Positions 25,316 through 35,597 are shown, counted from the first letter of the stretch. The stretch: 64,000 bases of DNA from Eucommia ulmoides (GCA_016647705.1 JAENRU010000084.1:141001-205000), one strand, 5' to 3'. Numbers and translations are program-made. The notes: generated by a model from the letters alone, not told the origin.

Positions 25316-25475
25316 TAATATTATTTTAATAGCCAAATATATTTGTATAATAGATATATGTTATTTTGTTGGTGTTTAATGAAACATGTGTAGAATATTG
25401 TATAAATCGGAGAGAATATATCAATTTTTTTTAGGTTTAATTTTTATTTTCGCCTGTGCCACATATATAATATAT
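25316..25475 (+). repeat. Internal, hairpin-less Helitron 3' end copy
   Basis: Begins TATTATTTTAATAGCC and follows the genuine 3' terminal region (27018-27180) through TGTAGAATATTGTATAAAT to TTTCGCCTGTGCC, then diverges exactly where the second half of the terminal hairpin should be. It looks like a decayed or bypassed terminator from a nested or read-through Helitron. Confidence 0.6.
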
Positions 25476-26559
25476 TGCAATAGTATATAGGTTTTCTTGA
25501 TTGTAACTTGCACAGTCAAGAAAATGATTATTGTTTATGACATGATTGTGTTAGTTATTGTCGTGCTTCATTGTCATTGATCATGTTTGTTAATGTGTTT
25601 AAAATTTAGAATGTACTATAAATAAAGGGGATTATATCCAAATTTTTCATAACATATTTTTTTTAGTTTTTGTTCTGGTACCTGTTGAACAGTTACTTCT
25701 TGCCTGCTTCCTGTGTTTTTAGAAATATTATCATTTTTTTACTTATGCATTTAAATGAAATCTAATTATTTGTCATTTTTTTCTTTCTACGCAGTGATAA
25801 TTTTTTTACAAGATTATTAAAAGTGGAGTTATATTTGTAATATTTAGTGTAAATTCCAATTGTTTAGTATGCTCTAATGTCGTCTTTAATTTTTGGTTTG
25901 AGAGTCCATATTTAAGGTAATTTTTCCTAACCATGAGTTGACTTATTTATTTGTTTGTCTTAAATATGATTATAATTTATTTGTCCAGTTGATAATTATT
26001 ATGTTTGATTTTCACTAGACGATATACAAATATGTGCCACTTCAAATATTGAAGACAAATGGAGAAATATATGGCTTGACACAGTATAATTAAGGTGAGT
26101 TCCAGTAGCCTTGGGTGGTGGGCTCCAGTGTCCTGAGTGGTGGACTTATATTACTAAATTTATAATGTATATACATAGTTATTATTCGTCGTATTGTTAA
26201 ATTTCATATTGTAGATTATGGTCTTATTGTTGTATGATATGATTGTGTTCGTTGTTTTCGTACTTGATTGATATTGGTTATTTGTCAGTGTTGTGTTATA
26301 AAACAGGAGTTGATAATTTCGAATGTCATATAAATAGAGGGAGTTATGTCCATTTTTTTTTTTACATTAATTATTGATCGTCTTCAATATTTGAATAACT
26401 TTCAAATATTGGAATGTGTCGTATAAACAAAGTAAATTATGTCAATATTTTTAATTTTTTTAATGGTGCTTATTCGATAGAGAGCATGGTTGATTCATTG
26501 CCCAAACTAAAAGTGTTTATTCGATATGGAGCATGGCTGATTCATTATCTAAACTAAGC

Positions 26560-26790
26560 AATATGAATGATATACAAGTGCATCAAATGTCAACAGTAAT
26601 GTAAACATTGATAGTAATACTAAAAATTCAAATCTTGGAGGTTTATCTATGCGGAATATGACTGAAATTGGAAGTGGGATGAGTTCGAATAAAGATCCAT
26701 CTGGTTCGTTGTTCGATTTTGGATCAAAACGTGGTGTGTGTCACTTCAGGAATTATAACCTGTTTGAGAGACAGATAATTTGAGAATTTT
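26560..26790 (+). other. Helitron 1 cargo: unrecognised coding-like stretch
   Basis: A frame is open across 26580-26780 and reads Asn/Ser-rich, then NLGGLSMRNMTEIGSGMSS and SGSLFDFGSKRG. The composition is protein-like and unlike neighbouring AT-rich DNA. No family recognised. It lies just 5' of the ~1.1 kb that both Helitrons share at their 3' ends or within it, so it may be a relic of a captured gene. Confidence 0.3.
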
Positions 26791-27171
26791 CAAAATGCTA
26801 CAAAATCAAGTTGATCATCTATTAAAAAGGTGAATATCAAAAGTAGAAAGTATTTTTTCTTTATATAAGTTTTTAAACTCAACATGATATTAGTCCTAAG
26901 GGTTGTTTGGTTTGCAATTTCATTTCCAAAGTACTTGGAATATATATTAATAGGGTAATTTAATTAATTTTAAATAAAAAAAAAATTAAAGTAAGAGATA
27001 AAAAATTACAAATTGTGGTATTATTTTAATAGACAAATATCTAGGTTATTAGATAGTGATATTTAAATGTTTATTATTGTTGATTTTTAATAAAATATGT
27101 GTAGAATATTGTATAAATAGATGAGCTTATATTGGTTTCTTTTAATTTCAATTTTTTTTTTCGTTCGTGCC

Positions 27172-27193
27172 TTCAGGCACGGGTTATGCCCTA

Positions 27194-27194
<1 letters not shown>
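27172..27194 (+). other. Helitron 1 3' terminal hairpin and CTAG end
   Basis: CGTGCC-TTCA-GGCACG forms a 6-bp stem, extendable by G-T pairs. It is followed by GGTTATGCC and the terminal CTAG, then the target T. Helitron 2 carries the same structure with an 8-bp perfect stem. A hairpin 7-12 nt upstream of CTRR is the diagnostic Helitron 3' signal. Confidence 0.88.

Positions 27195-27239
<45 letters not shown>
27195..27239. repeat. (TA)n microsatellite at the Helitron 1 3' junction
   Basis: About 22 TA repeats start immediately after CTAG. Together with 18931-18990 they bracket the element, which suggests expansion of the A/T target dinucleotides after insertion. Confidence 0.85.
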
Positions 27240-27242
<3 letters not shown>

Positions 27243-27952
27243 ATTTACTTTTTTTCCTTGATATTATAGTAATTTTTTCCTTGATATTATATTAATTTGT
27301 TTTAATTTAAATACCACAAATATTGGTTAGGTATTTCTAAAAATAGAAATTGAAACAACTCCAGCAATATCTTTGTTGCTCTCGTTTCCATATCTATTCA
27401 CAACAAGACCAAAATGTTACCTGGGGAGAAGAATTCTACAAGAATTATTTTTGAATTATTCAACATAGAAATAAAAAAAATTTACATTAGTATTTAGTTA
27501 AAATTGGTAATGTCAATTGACCATGTCCCTTGACTTTGTGATCCCGAAGCAAACAATGACCTTGTCCATAATAATAATAATAGTAATGCAAATCAGAAAT
27601 ATATTTCAACATATGATGCACCAATATTTAAATGGCCTGAGATTTTTGAAAAATGCACTTAGGCCCAATTTTATTCGAATAGAATTATCACCTGGTCTTG
27701 ATTTTGAATCAACTAATTTTTTAGAGAATTAATTTTTATAAACATGGATAAAAAAAAAAAAAAAAAAATTAAAAAATAAAAAAAAAAAAAAAATGAACTC
27801 CAAAATAAAGGTATAGATTCAACTTTGAAAGTTCAAAAATGTGGTATATATTTGTAATTAAGTCTATTAAGTTTAAATTGGATTTAGTATTTTAAAAAAA
27901 AAAAATTATAAGTTTGAATTTTGTATAAATTTTAGTTTAATGCATTACTATG

Positions 27953-28563
27953 TGTTTGGAAGGTCCGGCCCATATGGGGTGGACCTAACCCAAAATCCAA
28001 TTGTACTTAACAAAAAGAGAAAGAAAAATAAAGTCACTTGGGCTTTAATTAAGAATGAAAAAAAGGAGGGGGACTTAATGTAATTAAAAAAACAAAACGA
28101 AAATAGGCAGTGCACAATAATTATAGGCAGCAGCTTTGGGTAAGGAATTGAGCAGACTATTTATTCTATGCGGCAGTGCATAGAGAGAAAAGGACGAAAA
28201 GTGAGAGAACCATTTCGGCTAGATGAGCGGACGGCGATTCAGATTCCAATTGGGTTAAAATTTCAGAGATTTGTCTTGGTGTCAAGTGCTTGGTTTCCAT
28301 CGGTCTTGATTTTTGGTGACCATCTTCCAATTGGTGATTTGGTATTTCTCTCTAAACCCGTATTTAGCATTTATTGTTGTATCTAACGTTTTTTTATGAT
28401 TTTTATGTGGTGATCCAATAGTTTTTATCTTGAAGGTGTGAATGATTGGAATTCCCTTATTTTGTGATAGTGGAAATTGCGATCGGACTTCAGTACAGTG
28501 ATTTTTTCCTCGCCTTGGGATTTTCTATGTAAAAACTGTTTGTCTCGCTTTATTTTATTATTT
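27953..28563 (+). mobile_element. Copia LTR (3' end deleted)
   Basis: TGTTTGGAAGG interrupts the U2 repeat and starts an LTR-like stretch. It ends with the GTGATTTTTTCCTCGCC...TTTTCTATGTAAA...TTTATTATTTGC region typical of the end of Copia LTRs. Compared with 29225-29440 and 29860-30062, the final ~130 bp (…TATCTGTAGGTATTAAAAT…CTCAACA) is missing and the sequence jumps into gag at TCATGTTATTAGGG. The likely cause is a deletion between short repeats. Confidence 0.65.
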
Positions 28564-29222
28564 GCTTCATGTTATTAGGGAAAGATTTATTTGTGTGATT
28601 TAAAATGGAAGATAATGGTAGAGCCATGGTAAAATTGATATCGACTAATTATACTATTTGAAAATCTAGAATGATAGTTATCCTTTATTATAAGGATTTG
28701 TATTTACTTTTAAAAGGTGATACAAGTAAACAAAGTGATAAAAGTAATGAATAATGGGAGATAATGCATAGAAAATTATTTGGTTACATTTGTCAATGGA
28801 TTGATCAAAGTGTATACCAACATATTATTAATTAAACCAAAACTGATAAATTGTGGAAAAGTTGTACGAACGGAAAACTGGATTGAATAAGGCAAATTTG
28901 ATTAAGAGAATTGTTTACTTAGCCTATCCGTATGGGCAAAATATATGGTCAAACACAGTCTCATTAATAAAGAGACTGGGAGGAAAGAGCAGAGCTAATC
29001 TAGAGGGGCGAAAGCACGGGTTACTGTATTGGGAAAAAGAAAAGCATGAATTCTCAAAAAAAATGTGTGGTTTGACAAATCGAGAGGTAGATCGAAGGGT
29101 AGAAATGATGCTTCCATTGCAACAAGTCATGACACCTGATCCAAGATTACAAATTCTTGAAAAGTGAACAACGTAAAGATCGAACTAACAAGGACAAAGA
29201 GGATAAAAAGATTAATGCAATT
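28564..29222 (+). pseudogene. Copia gag fragment
   Basis: In shifting frames this reads as the N-terminal gag of plant Copia elements: MEDNGRAMVKLISTNYTIWK with YYKDLYL (about 28603-28700), then DKLWKKLYERKTGLNKANL when read across a frame change (about 28845-28900). A 104-codon open frame follows (28853-29167). In intact relatives this region precedes a CCHC knuckle, which I do not see. The fragment runs straight into another LTR end at about 29225. Confidence 0.75.
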
Positions 29223-29224
29223 TT

Positions 29225-29440
29225 GTTTTAATGGCGATATTGCAATCGAACTTCAGTCCCGTGGTTTTTTCCCTACCTTCGAATTTTCTACATAAATATT
29301 GTATCTCCTGCTTTATTTTGTTATTTGCTTTTATCTTGGTTAATATCTGTAGGTATTAAAATTGATAATCCCATTTTAATGACAAAAAAAAGGAAAAATA
29401 AAATCTAGTTATTAGTGAATTTTCTCAACAAAGTAACATG
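29225..29440 (+). mobile_element. Copia LTR 3' part, second copy
   Basis: GCGATATTGCAATCGAACTT through CCGTGGTTTTTTCCC to ...TTTCTCAACA repeats the LTR end. It keeps the ~130 bp missing from the first copy and ends in CA before the next gag fragment. Confidence 0.65.
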
Positions 29441-29446
29441 AAGAGC

Positions 29447-29855
29447 TTCATGTTATTGGGGAAAGATTTGTTTGTGTGATTTAAAATGGAAGATAACAGT
29501 AGAGCCATGGTAAAATTGCTATCGACTAATTATGCTATTTGAAAATCTAGAATGATAGATATCATTTATTATAAGGATTTGTATTCACTTTTAAAAGGTG
29601 ATGCACGTAAACAAAGTGATAAAAGTAAGAGGGAAAGCACAGGTTACTGTATTGGGAAAAAGAACAAGCATGAATTCTCAAAAAAATGTGTGGTTAGACA
29701 AATTGAGAGGTAGATCGAAGGGTAGAAATTATGCTTTCATTGCAACAAGTGATGACACGTGATCCGAGATTACAAATTCTTGAAAAGTGAACAACGTAAA
29801 GATCGAACTAACGAGGACAAAGAGGATAAGAAGACTAATGCAATTTTTTGTTTTA
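29447..29855 (+). pseudogene. Copia gag fragment, second (deleted) copy
   Basis: Near-identical to 28568-28730 (…GTAGAGCCATGGTAAAATTG…), then jumps at GTAAGAGGG to sequence matching 29010-29222. About 250 bp of gag are therefore missing. It is followed by a third LTR end. Confidence 0.7.
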
Positions 29856-29857
29856 AT

Positions 29858-30105
29858 GGCGATATTGCGATCGGACTTCGGCCCTGTGATTTTTTCCCCG
29901 CCTTTGAATTTTCTACGTAAATATTGTATCTCCTGCTTTATTTTGTTATTTGCTTTTGTCTTGGTTAATATCTGTAGGTATTAAAATCGATAATCCTATT
30001 TTCATGATAAAAAAGGAGAAAAAATAAAATGTAATTATTAGTAAATTTGCTCAACAAAATGACATTAAGAGCTTCATGTTATTGGGAAAAGATTTAATTG
30101 TGTGA
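29858..30105 (+). mobile_element. Copia LTR 3' part, third copy, with start of gag
   Basis: The LTR end (29858-30062) is repeated again, followed by the first ~40 bp of the gag region (GCTTCATGTTATTGGG...). The sequence then switches to an unrelated host-gene fragment at about 30106-30118. This closes a tandem series of three LTR-end/gag units. Confidence 0.65.
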
Positions 30106-30117
30106 TTTAAAATATGT

Positions 30118-30646
30118 ATTTAGTGCCTATAACTCTTGATTGAACAGAGAGGACGAATAAACCTATAGTCGAATCCTTCTTCCTCCTCTTTTTATTCAAA
30201 ATTTGTTTTCTCAAATCGGTCGAACAGAGTTTTAGTGTCGGCCATTTAGACCAAGCACTTTGTACTTTCACACTCTTCTCTTTTGCGGCCTATGCCATCC
30301 AATTCACAGATTGTCTCTCATGATTGAACATGGTTAATAGCTTCTTGTTCGTGTGAAATGGGTAAGATTCAGCCAGTAATTTGAAAGCCGAGCCACAACT
30401 GACCGTGAAAACAAAGCCATACTCGTTTTCAGGGATGTTCAAATAATCCGCGATCCTTGTCTTTGTATCATGTTCGATCGTGCCTTTCTGAGCACCTTCG
30501 TGTAAAGCATGATTGCTCAGATTTGCACTTATTTTAGACAAACTGAAGGTGAATGAATCCTAATAATGAACTCTCTGAACAGAAGAAAACAACCCAAATC
30601 CCCAGTAGTCGAGGCACACCTTAGGGATAGAATCGGGGAGATTCTA
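30118..30646 (-). pseudogene. MOCOS-like PLP-dependent transferase fragment
   Basis: On the minus strand a fragment of about 175 codons closely resembles the plant molybdenum-cofactor-sulfurase-like/cysteine-desulfurase-fold PLP enzymes. Landmarks are KVCLDYWGFGLFS, ISANLSNHALH, KTRIADYLNIPENEYGFVFT, SAFKLLAESYPF, SAWSKWPTLKLCSTDLRKQ and GLFVLSVQSRV. Two in-frame stops break it, one after RVHY (expected Trp) and one after NWMA (expected Gln). Neither the lysine that binds PLP nor the C-terminal half is present. It reads without introns across the fragment. It is flanked by Copia pieces on both sides: the LTR at 30648-31106 abuts its 5' end directly. It is a dead fragment, either the gene remnant a Copia element landed in or a piece carried by retroelement rearrangement. 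Confidence 0.88.
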
Positions 30647-30647
30647 T

Positions 30648-31106
30648 TGATTATTTCTCATAATTATAATAAAACCGAATAGAATAATAATCGTAAATAT
30701 ACATGAATATTAGAACACAATAATAAAGAATGGTAATCGAATACATACCTGTTTGGGTCATCGCAGGAGATTGGATCTGTCGCAGCGGATTACTAACTAA
30801 GTCTTCCTCCCTATGATCAATATTATTGTTGTGGCGGCTCTTAATGGGAAGAAACTCTTAATCTAGATTAGGGAGGGGACCTAGTTATATATACTAGAGT
30901 TTCACGTTGGGCCCTCCCATAACAGGTTTCAACGAAACCCTAAACCTGCACTTGCCACTTAACTGGGCTTTTACATAAAAGCCACCACAGTCTAAATCAA
31001 AATATGATCACTAATTATTTGGGTTGTTTAAATAATAGATTATCCATTAACCTGTTTTTGTAAAATAATTAATTCAATTAATGTTAGTTCATAAAATATT
31101 CTAACA
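30648..31106 (-). mobile_element. Copia-type LTR with polypurine tract
   Basis: On the minus strand the sequence AAGTGGGAGAA (31107-31117) is a polypurine tract, followed by an LTR that starts TGTTAGAATA (31106) and ends ...AATCA (30648), 459 bp. It contains a TATATATA promoter-like stretch at about 30886. The LTR end abuts the MOCOS-like pseudogene, so that gene fragment is the flanking DNA at this end. No second LTR of this family is seen in the window. Confidence 0.7.
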
Positions 31107-31436
31107 TTCTCCCACTTGGGCTATATTAATTGAATAAATTTAAATTTGAAAATAAGACTCTCGGATTAATAACAGGAAAATTTATTTTTGGTGTGGCCAC
31201 ACCTTCTATTTAAAGAAATGATAGTTTATAAGTAGTATTTTAATAAACTTATTCGGTTCAACATGATCTTAATATTGGATTATGATAGTCTATATGTTAA
31301 TCTCAACAAATATAAGACTTTCATATTCACAAATACTTATAATCATATCGATATGAATCGTAAGCCTAGTAGTGTAGTAAGAAACCAATACCAACATGTG
31401 ATCATTATTAATATTCATTGTTCGTATCAGTTCTCA

Positions 31437-31640
31437 TTACAATTTCTCAACAAAATGAAATTGTAATTGCAGTTTCTCAACAAAATGAAATTGCTCAATT
31501 TCTCAACAAAATGAAATTGTTTAATTGTAATTTCTCAACAAAATAAAACTGCTACAATTTCTCAATAATATGAAATTACTAATTGCAGTTTCTCAACAAA
31601 ATGAAACTGCCGCAATTTCTCAACAATATGAAATTGCTTG
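31437..31640. repeat. Tandem ~30-bp repeats (TTTCTCAACAAAATGAAA type)
   Basis: About seven imperfect units share the core TTTCTCAACAAAATGAAA, alternating between AATTTCTCAACA and CAGTTTCTCAACA starts, with spacers of 3-12 bases. Unit sizes vary, so this is not a CRISPR array. It lies ~330 bp inside the Copia polypurine tract. Confidence 0.8.
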
Positions 31641-32380
31641 ACTGTAACAAGTCATCTGTCACTAACAACACATCACGAGATCTCAAAATAGTAATTAGTG
31701 ATAACTAAAAGTATACAACTGTAATTCTTAAGGCATAATATCTTAAGATACCATATTGTATAATCAATTCAAATAATATGATATGCGACAATATAATACG
31801 CAATAATGATGATCATCAAATGTATTTCAATTTTGTAAAACGCATAACAATAGTAGTCACAACGTAATCATCGAAATAAAGGGAAATACAAAAGCTCCCA
31901 CTAAAACAAAGAATGAAAAGACTAAATGACACCCATATTCATAACATATTCCTTGAACTCTACAGGTCTTAAACCTTGGTTTAGTATAATCGATTCAAAT
32001 AATATAATACGTAACAATACAATATACAATAATGATGATCATCAAATAGAATTTAATTTTTGCAAAATGCATAACAATAGTGGTCATAACATATCATGAA
32101 ATTAAAAAAAAAATAATAAGAAAACTCCCACTAAATTGGAGAATCAAAATACTCGAATATGTATAAACGACACAATATAAGAATCAATTGCATCATCATA
32201 AACTCTCATTTGGGTAGGATCTACAATAAAAAATTATTCTTTAAGCATGAAGATCAACAAAATAATGAAAACTTTATAGCATTAGTGATCAATGCTTACA
32301 CGACACAATCATCGAAATAAAGAAGATTATAAAGATTCTCATTAAATCAAGGAATCAATTTAGAATTTTATTATGGCGTT

Positions 32381-33990
32381 TGTACGCTCGAGGACTCACA
32401 ACCATCGTTCTCACGGTAATTGACTACTCGAAAGTATACGAGGTCTAGTTTTAATATAACAGATCTTGTAAGATCGGATATCGTGCCACTGGAATTGCAG
32501 GTAATTCGGTTGAGTATTGCGATTTAAATAGTTTCATATTATCTCAACTAATCAAATTTTGTTTGTTTTTTATTTAATATACTAAGACAAACGACAGCTA
32601 TAAAATTAGTTCTAATTACACTAATTATTTAAGTATTGATTTCTTTTACATAATGCATAATCGAAGTCATTAAGTTAGCTATAATGGTTTTCTATCTATT
32701 TCGACAATCTCTGTAACGATAACTCCTCCGCTACCTCTCCCGAGTGTAAGACGGGGGATTACACGATTTCGTGTTAACGAATAAGTCCCCTTCAACGCCT
32801 TTACGACCTAAGGTCGCGTGAGTCTTTAGCCAACGTTATGGATTGCATACGTTCTAACGCCCTCCCGAGTCGTTAGAATGTCACGTTGTATTTACCTTAG
32901 TCCGAATCCAGGGTTATCTCTCCCGAGTGTCAAACCCCATATTCTCGGTTTATCAATACAAGCATAATATCAAGAATAATAGTAAACACAATTGGATTTA
33001 GACAAACAACACATTAAAGTAACATTAATTCATTCAACTTAACAATTATATTATTTCAACTACACCTAAGTAACATTTAACTAATACTATAAGATCATAA
33101 CCATATACCATACAAAATAAGAAGGATTCAACATTCTTAGATATGAAAAAGTGATTACAAAGATAAAAACAAGAGAAAAATGATCAAATCTGGAAGTGAA
33201 ACGGTTCACTGTCGCTAATGATCGATCCGCAAGTGATCCTTCTTTGTCCAAATGATGAACCTCCTTCTTGATCTTCAAAATATAGCTTAAGAGCTCTCTA
33301 CTAGGGTTTGGGTTCTTCAACAACTGGTTTCAGACATGGGAAATGGGTATATATAGGCCTAGGGGTTCAAAAATATCTAAACAAATATTTTGGGTTGTTC
33401 TGCGAATTCCGCCTAAGCGGTAGAATCTTCGCCTAGGCGGAGTTTAAGTCGGTTAGAATTCTGCCTAGGCGATGGTTTCTTCGCTTAGGCGGAGGACTAA
33501 TTTCTTGGGCCCCTTTCTTTCTGACGGAATTCCGCCTAGGAAGTAGTTATTTCGCCTAGGCGGATTTATAGCAGTACAGCTCTTCCAGCAGTTCAGCACT
33601 TCTAGCGTTCTAATAGATTTCCGCCTAGGCGGTGGAAACTTCGCCTAGGCGAATTTCAATACTTTAGCCCTTGCAACCTTTTGACGGATTTCCGTTTAGG
33701 CGGTGGAAACTTCGCCTAGGTGAATTTTCAACTTTTCAGCATTTGCAACTTTCTGATGAATTTTCGCCTAGGCGGTGGATACTTCGCCTAGGCGGAATTG
33801 CGATGTTCTTTGAAACCTCATTTTTTCATCTTTTTGGCTACCTTTTTCTCCACCATTTCGCTCGGTTTGCCGATTATTTACGTCTCTACTCCTGACTAAT
33901 AAAAACAGCTAAAAAGATATTCAAACTTCAATAAAATACTCGAAAACTGGCAAATTTGTTTAGAATTAGATAGGTATTTTACACCTATCA
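32381..33990 (-). mobile_element. Solo LTR E1 (Ty3/Gypsy-like), 5-bp TSD GCGTT
   Basis: On the minus strand it starts TGATAGGTGT (33990) and ends ...GAGCGTACA (32381), 1610 bp. It is flanked by GCGTT at 32376-32380 and 33991-33995. A paralogue is at 46979-48661. Internal landmarks shared by both are two CTCTCCCGAGTGT-type motifs (about 32740 and 32920) and a series of CGCCTAGGCG palindromes. The TGATAGGTG start and terminal layout remind me of Tat/Ogre-type Gypsy LTRs, but no internal region is present to confirm the lineage. Confidence 0.82.
33408..33796. repeat. CGCCTAGGCG palindrome series in E1
   Basis: Twelve perfect or near-perfect copies of CGCCTAGGCG(G) occur in pairs about 20 bp apart, with pairs about 70 bp apart. 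A shorter, more decayed series occupies the matching part of E2 (48010-48440). These are the most GC-rich points of an AT-rich LTR. Confidence 0.8.
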
Positions 33991-34344
33991 GCGTTATTGT
34001 TGTTCACAGCAAAAAAAGAAATTATTTTCTCAAAAAATTGCAACTAGATCAATTATGGGTAATGGGGGTAAAATACTCAATTAAGTATATACAATATAAT
34101 ATAAGAATCAATTGTATTATTATAAACTCTCTTTTGGGCAAAGTCTACAATAAACAATTATTCTTTAATCACGAGAATCAACAAAATAAGAAAAAATTAC
34201 AGATTTAAAAATCCATTCCATTTTAGTAGATTGACTTTCAAATCTATATATTTTCTTCAAAATATAATGAAACAAATAATTTTTCCAAATTCATTCCCTT
34301 TGAGTAAACAAATTTATCAAATCATTTATTTCACATAATATCCT

Positions 34345-35115
34345 TATGCAATTAAATTAATTTGCGCAATAACCCCCTTTGGGTAGGTGAATGGACAAAT
34401 TAATCTGAAATTTTTCCATTAACAAAATAGGAACTCGAAAACTTGCAAACTATATTGGTTAAATCACTTTGGTAAAAAAATCTCAACAATTCCCAAGCAA
34501 ACGTTCCAAATTGTGATAAATCAAGTTATATTACCCAACAATTAAATTAGTCTGCACAATAACCCCTTTTGGGCAGGTGAATGCATAAATTAATCTAAAC
34601 ATTTTTCCATCAACAAAATAGAAACTCGAAAACTTGCAAACTATGTTGGTTAAATCACTTTGGTAAAATAACCTCAACAATTCACAAGCAAACGTTTCAA
34701 ATTGGGAAAAATTAAGTTACATTGCCTAACAATTAAATTAATCTGCACAATAACCCCTTTTGGGCAGATGAATGTACAAATTAATCTAAAAAAATTGCTA
34801 TCAACAAAATAGGAACTCGAAAATTTACAAACTATGTTGGTTAAATCACTCTAGTAAAATAACCTCAACAATTCACAAGCAAACGTTTCAAATTGAAAAA
34901 AATTAAGTTATATTGTTCAACAATTAAATTAATCTACACAGTAACCCCATTTGGGCAGGTAAATGCACACATTAATCTAAACATTTTCCCATCCACAAAA
35001 TAAGAACTCAAAAACTTACAAACTATATTGGTTAAATCACTTTGGTAAAATAACCTCAACAATTCACAAGTAACCATTTCAAAATGGGAAAATTAAACAA
35101 TATTGCCCAACAATT
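34345..35115. repeat. Four ~190-bp tandem repeats
   Basis: Units begin at about 34345, 34538, 34728 and 34918 with CAATTAAATTAATCTGCACA and share AATAACCCCTTTTGGGCAGG, AACTCGAAAACTTGCAAACT and CCTCAACAATTCACAAGC. A partial fifth start is near 35105. No ORF spans them. They look like an internal amplification in the non-coding part of a retroelement. Confidence 0.85.
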
Positions 35116-35596
35116 AACAGTGCATATTAGCGACATATATGCATATGATTAAAATAAGATGAAGTACATTACAAAATATATTTTCAGTGATCAACGAGCA
35201 ATTATAATTGCAAGAATTTAAATAACAATTTTACAACACTTTGAAACTAATTATTAAATTAGTCTCTATATAGAATAAATAAAATCAAGAGCTTGAAAAT
35301 TGTAAAACTATAATTAATCATAATTAGTGTTTTTATAGGCTCCTTAATATAAATTTCAAGGCCGAAAGTTGTAACTAAAAAAAAAAATCAGTTGGTTGAG
35401 ATATTAAATAGGGCCAAACACAAAATCAATATCTATATAATGAGCCCAAATCTGGATTCCTACCAAGATATTCTAGTCACAGTGATAGTATTTCCGATTC
35501 AAGACCTTCTTATATGTTCATGAATAATTTATCCATATTAGTAATTCCATTAGACTTGTTAATTAATAATTAATTAATGGCCCAATAGGTCTATTA

Positions 35597-35597
<1 letters not shown>

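Larger units (their letters stand above)
18986..27194 (+). mobile_element. Helitron 1 (non-autonomous, plus strand)
   Basis: The ends match Helitron 2 (43750-51035, opposite strand). The first ~170 bp (TTTATAAATCA..., with repeated ATTTTGAGACATTTT segments) match the reverse complement of 50850-51035. The 3' end has a GTGCC-TTCA-GGCAC hairpin, then GGGTTATGCC and CTAG|T. The insertion lies between A and T of a target whose empty form is seen at about 1850 and 17660: GGGACAAATTTG...AATATTTAATTTAC. No Rep or helicase is visible, so it is non-autonomous. The interior has GC-rich leader-like sequence (19380-20460), exon-like islands with GT/AG borders (for example 22229-22323 and 22604-22647) and internal copies of its own 3' end. 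Confidence 0.85.
18529..27952. repeat. Tandem repeat unit U2, unit 2 (split by Helitron 1)
   Basis: U2 begins at 18529, is broken by Helitron 1 at 18986-27194, and continues to 27952. The right part (27195-27952) holds TTTAATTTACTTTTTTTCC and then the same order of segments as at 1855-2230 and 17660-18020, so it is the continuation of the same repeat. Near 27880-27952 it reaches sequence like the GLP upstream region (11050-11130), then is cut by the Copia LTR starting at 27953. It lacks the GC-rich exon-like insert of the unit 1 and unit 3 copies. Confidence 0.55.

Noticed and set aside
28853-29167. 104-codon ORF as a stand-alone host gene
   Set aside because: The start of the frame matches Copia gag (LYERKTGLNKANL) and it lies between LTR ends.
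31437-31640. CRISPR-like appearance of short regular repeats
   Set aside because: Units vary in length, spacers are 3-12 bp and the DNA is plant nuclear; a simple tandem repeat.
33671-33895. 74-codon ORF with repeated RRWxLRLG
   Set aside because: Generated by the CGCCTAGGCG palindrome series in the solo LTR.
34345-35115. Four regular repeats considered as a CRISPR or tandem gene array
   Set aside because: Units are contiguous ~190-bp non-coding repeats without spacers or ORFs.
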